Shown: in pieces, positions 61,523 through 64,000 of the stretch
Layout: each line of letters starts with the position of its first letter
Numbering within the stretch: position 1 is the first letter of the stretch
Source of the DNA: Flavobacterium zhairuonense
GTDB taxonomy: Bacteria > Bacteroidota > Bacteroidia > Flavobacteriales > Flavobacteriaceae
Reading direction: 5' to 3'
Length of the DNA stretch: 64,000 nt
NCBI RefSeq assembly: GCF_004352915.1
Contig: NZ_SJSY01000071.1
Location: 229,701 to 293,700, forward strand
The notes under the pieces: generated by a model
The model's database searches: none
The model's input: only the letters and a program-made list of their open reading frames with translations
Told to the model about the DNA's origin: nothing
Translations under genes and position numbers: made by a program

Positions 61523-63688
61523 ATGATCAAGAAGGTAATCTCTTTATGTTTCGTATTTGCATTTACACTGATTTTATGCAGCTTCGCAACACCTTATTCG
61601 TCTGATGAAAAACCGGAAAATAAGATTGAAGGCAAGATTGTTTACAACAAGAAAAAACACAGCATCACATTGTCATGGCCGGCATTCGGCTCGTCAGGGA
61701 ATTATACAATAACAAGAGGAGGAAGCCATTTGGCATCGGATTTTGTTGCAGTTGGGAGTACTTCTAAAATGAGCTTTACTGACAATAAACCAAACTCAAA
61801 TAAATATGAGAATTACTATAAAGTTACTCGTAATGATATCACTATACTAATTTCGCTTGAAAACCAGATTTTTGGGGGTAATATGTATTTTTATGACAGA
61901 AAATATGAAAAAGCCGAAACTGCAAAAAACGAAATTAATTCGCATTTTAGTAAAATTGGTTTAGGCGGACCAAATGGCGAATGGACAACAAAACGTCAAG
62001 CTTATTATTTCAAGCCAAATGTTAATGGACAAACTTATGATGTTGGCGGATCTGGTTCTGCGTCTTCGCCAGAAGCTAATTCCATTGAATTAGGGTTTTA
62101 TTCTCATATTGGAGGTTTGGGAAGAGTGCCTTCAGATGTTAAATTGGGTTCGATATTCACAAGGCCTCATCTTTCTGGAGGAGCAAATGCTACTTGTACT
62201 TTTTGGCGTTCAGTAGAAAATGTAGAAGTAATGCGCGATTTTTCTTGGACGGTTTCTCAGTCAACTAGTGCACGAAGATTATTGATCGAAAGCACATCAA
62301 AATATATTTCAGACATTGGAAATACAAATTTTTGGGGAAGTGGCGGTTTTATTGCTGATACTCATTACACAACTGATCGGCCAGACTGGAAAGGACAGCA
62401 GCAATGGTACACCAGAAATACTGTTTTTCCTTCGGGTTCAGGTGCTATGGGAGGATCGTATAATATGGTTTGGCAAGGTTGCGTAAATCCACCGCAGGCA
62501 GACGAAAAGAATTCACCAGTTCCGACTACACCTATTATTAGAGAAAAACCTTTTCTTTTTATAGATAAAGACGGTGAATATAAAGTGTTTGTTCCTGCTT
62601 GGCAAAAGGATAGAGTAGGAGTTTCTTGGTCATCAACAGATATGGGTCAAGGAAAAGTTCAAGATTTGGTTACCGAATGGTATGTTGCTAAAGAAGGCGA
62701 TACTGATGTGGAAATCAATAATGCTTTAAAAGCTGGCAAGAATGTGTTTTTTACTCCAGGTCATTATTCATTAAATGCTCCAATACAAGTGAACAGAAAA
62801 GATGCGATACTTTTAGGTGCAGGGATTGCTTCTGTAACGCTGGAGCCTACTGAAAAAAATACGTGGGGCTGTATTTATGCAGATGATAAAGACGGAATTA
62901 TTATTGCCGGACTTTTGATGGATTCATTTAACAGTACAACTTATCAGGTTAGAATTGGAGCCGAAGGTGCAAAAGCTGACCATGCAGTTGATCCGATTTT
63001 GCTTACTGATATTACGTGCAGAGTAGGTGGCGTTCAGTCAAAAAATATTCAGATTCAAGTGGCAATGCAGATAAACAGCAACAATGTAGTTGGAGATCAT
63101 TTCTGGTTATGGCGTGCAGATCATGGTTCGCAAAAAGGAGGAGATTTACGTTGGGTAAGAGATAGATGCAAAAATGGACTTATTGTTACAGGAAATGATG
63201 TGACACTTTATGGATTGTTTGTTGAACATTTTCAGGAATACGAGGTGTTATGGTTGGGAGAGCGTGGCAGAACGTATTTCTTCCAAAATGAACCGCCATA
63301 TGATGCGCCAAATCAAGCAAGTTGGAGTAGTCAAAACGGAAAAGTTGACGGTTATGCCGCTTTTAAAGTAGCAAATACAGTAAAAGAACATCAAAGCATC
63401 GGAATGGGTTCTTATGCTGTTATGACAGGAACCGACGGAAATGTGAACAAGAAAAATGGTTTTGAAATTCCGAATAGCCCAAATGTGAAATTAGAGAAAA
63501 TGTGTATTACTCGTTTCGCTGGTTCAGGAAATATTCAAAATGTTATTAATGGCACAGGCGGAAGTACAGCAACAGGCGTAAAACGTGTTGCAGTATATAA
63601 TAATGGCGAAGGTGCTCAGCCTTTTGATGAGGAATTTACTTTGCCAAGTCGTGAATCGTATCCGGCTTATATTAATATGGAGAAATAA
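61523..63688 (+). CDS. Secreted right-handed beta-helix protein, pectate-lyase/GH55-like
   Basis: A 721-residue protein with a signal peptide (FVFAFTLILCSFA). An N-terminal Fn3-like module (about 35-105: KIVYNKKKHSITLSWPAFGSSGNYTITRG) is followed by a region with Trp/Tyr-rich FWRSVENVEVMR, TTDRPDWKGQQQWYTRNTVF and YNMVWQG, and a C-terminal beta-helix (about 375-700: LKAGKNVFFTPGHYSLNAPIQVNRKDAILLGAGIASVTL). It resembles the polysaccharide-active beta-helix group that includes GH55 and proteins mislabelled adenylyl cyclase. A glucan- or pectin-active enzyme is possible; catalytic residues cannot be assigned by eye. It is a single gene with its own terminator. Confidence 0.7.
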   Translation: MIKKVISLCFVFAFTLILCSFATPYSSDEKPENKIEGKIVYNKKKHSITLSWPAFGSSGNYTITRGGSHLASDFVAVGSTSKMSFTDNKPNSNKYENYYKVTRNDITILISLENQIFGGNMYFYDRKYEKAETAKNEINSHFSKIGLGGPNGEWTTKRQAYYFKPNVNGQTYDVGGSGSASSPEANSIELGFYSHIGGLGRVPSDVKLGSIFTRPHLSGGANATCTFWRSVENVEVMRDFSWTVSQSTSARRLLIESTSKYISDIGNTNFWGSGGFIADTHYTTDRPDWKGQQQWYTRNTVFPSGSGAMGGSYNMVWQGCVNPPQADEKNSPVPTTPIIREKPFLFIDKDGEYKVFVPAWQKDRVGVSWSSTDMGQGKVQDLVTEWYVAKEGDTDVEINNALKAGKNVFFTPGHYSLNAPIQVNRKDAILLGAGIASVTLEPTEKNTWGCIYADDKDGIIIAGLLMDSFNSTTYQVRIGAEGAKADHAVDPILLTDITCRVGGVQSKNIQIQVAMQINSNNVVGDHFWLWRADHGSQKGGDLRWVRDRCKNGLIVTGNDVTLYGLFVEHFQEYEVLWLGERGRTYFFQNEPPYDAPNQASWSSQNGKVDGYAAFKVANTVKEHQSIGMGSYAVMTGTDGNVNKKNGFEIPNSPNVKLEKMCITRFAGSGNIQNVINGTGGSTATGVKRVAVYNNGEGAQPFDEEFTLPSRESYPAYINMEK

Positions 63689-63714
63689 ACAAAAAGCAAA
63701 TATTTTTGAAAGTA

Positions 63715-63749
63715 AAACCTCTAAAAATCAATTGATTTTTAGAGGTTTG
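63715..63749 (+). terminator. Terminator-like 34-base palindrome after the beta-helix gene
   Basis: AAACCTCTAAAAATCAA (63715-63731) is the exact complement of TTGATTTTTAGAGGTTT (63732-63748). It is a perfect hairpin ending in a short T run. Confidence 0.78.
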
Positions 63750-63757
63750 TTGTTGAG

Positions 63758-63835
63758 ACATAGCCCGTGGTTTCAACCACGGGAACGTATCGTGATAATG
63801 CAATGTTTTCCCGTGGTTGAAACCACGGGCTATGT
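63758..63835. repeat. REP-like inverted doublet
   Basis: Two perfect 28-base arms (63758-63785 and 63808-63835) are separated by 22 bases. Each arm contains its own palindrome, CCCGTGGTTTCAACCACGGG on the left and its complement on the right, and ends ACATAG or CTATGT. This GC-rich structure stands out in AT-rich DNA and is typical of REP elements mobilised by RAYT transposases. No transposase is present nearby. Confidence 0.82.
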
Positions 63836-63868
63836 TTTAAGGTGAGTTGAGTATTAGAGATGCAAAAA

Positions 63869-63894
63869 AGCCGAACATTTCTGTTCGGCTTTTA
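63869..63894. terminator. Hairpin terminator, bidirectional
   Basis: AGCCGAACA (63869-63877) pairs with TGTTCGGCT (63882-63890), TTTC loop, A run on the left and T on the right. Confidence 0.8.
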
Positions 63895-63934
63895 TCGGGA
63901 CGCTATAGTCGTTCAAAGATTTTGAGTTTATTGC

Positions 63935-63969
63935 AAAAAAAAGTCTTTCCAAAAAATGAAAAGACTTTT
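63935..63969 (-). terminator. Terminator of the minus-strand tRNA
   Basis: On the minus strand AAGTCTTTT pairs with GGAAAGACTT and is followed by a T run, directly after the 3' end of the tRNA. Confidence 0.8.
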
Positions 63970-63970
63970 G

Positions 63971-64000
63971 TCGGGGTGGCAGGATTCGAACCTGCGGCCT
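63971..64000 (-). tRNA. 3' part of a tRNA gene, probably Pro, cut by the window edge
   Basis: The minus strand reads AGGCCGCAGGTTCGAATCCT then GCCACCCCGA. The T arm is GCAGG-TTCGAAT-CCTGC, the 3' acceptor half is CACCCCG, and A is the discriminator, with no encoded CCA. The acceptor half implies a CGGGGTG 5' end, usual for tRNA-Pro, but the anticodon lies outside the window, so identity is not certain. Confidence 0.88.

Larger units (their letters stand above)
63689..63970. other. Spacer of terminators and a REP-like element
   Basis: No gene is present. In order it holds the 34-base palindrome 63715-63748, the REP-like repeat 63758-63835, the hairpin 63869-63890 and the terminator of the tRNA (63935-63969). 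Confidence 0.75.

Overview
The window reads as chromosome of a Flavobacterium-like member of the Bacteroidota. The DNA is AT-rich. There are two SusC/SusD outer-membrane pairs, and lipoproteins carry acidic residues just after the lipobox cysteine. Start codons lack Shine-Dalgarno sequences. Many upstream regions carry the Bacteroidota -7 promoter element TAnnTTTG, sometimes with a TTG about 20 bases upstream. No rRNA operon, prophage, complete IS element or CRISPR array is visible. One tRNA gene runs off the right edge.

Layout. 1-10 kb: two paralogous SusC/SusD nutrient-uptake operons with near-identical promoters. 10-14.3 kb: a divergent locus, probably for heme uptake (DUF6607-like secreted protein facing a TonB-dependent receptor and a HmuY-like lipoprotein) around a Fur-box-like inverted repeat. 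14.5-19.1 kb: a three-gene operon of two SGNH hydrolases (one with an inserted LysM domain) and an MBOAT acyltransferase, probably cell-envelope O-acetylation. 19.5-23 kb: ffh, folD, CorA transporter. 23-25.4 kb: two membrane proteins and a small winged-helix regulator whose two promoters share an almost identical palindromic operator. 25.5-29.7 kb: RluF, a monooxygenase-fold protein, a hydrolase, a zinc-ribbon-family protein without its cysteines, and a Nif3-like protein. 29.8-31.3 kb: a toxin-antitoxin pair whose toxin has an in-frame stop, then lpxK. 31.4-35.6 kb: TPR hybrid histidine kinase, GAPDH, lipoyl synthase. 35.8-37.8 kb: tandem M48 proteases. 37.9-43.6 kb: PH-domain protein, DUF4184 protein, TonB, sigma factor overlapped with a glycosyltransferase, PaiB-like protein, MurB. 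43.8-48.5 kb: two secreted unknowns, a glycosyltransferase, a DUF2461 protein, RecF. 48.7-55.7 kb: TPR membrane protein, RibH, MutL, two rhomboids, an EEP-family protein, TPR lipoprotein. 55.8-61 kb: minus-strand cluster parA-parB-DUF5683-dapB-lepB-wbqC. 61.5-63.7 kb: a secreted beta-helix protein. The window closes with a REP-like inverted repeat and a partial tRNA.

Most genes are ordinary housekeeping or envelope functions. The most unusual signals are: (i) seven short intergenic arrays with a strict 8-base period but different unit sequences, nearly all at gene ends; (ii) the duplicated ACTTTG-N5-CAAAGT operator laid over the -7 element of two neighbouring promoters; (iii) the LysM-interrupted SGNH hydrolase in the O-acetylation operon; (iv) conserved genes that have lost signature residues (MutL endonuclease motifs, zinc-ribbon cysteines); and (v) the toxin stopped by a single codon. 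All functional calls rest on reading motifs by eye; no database search was possible.
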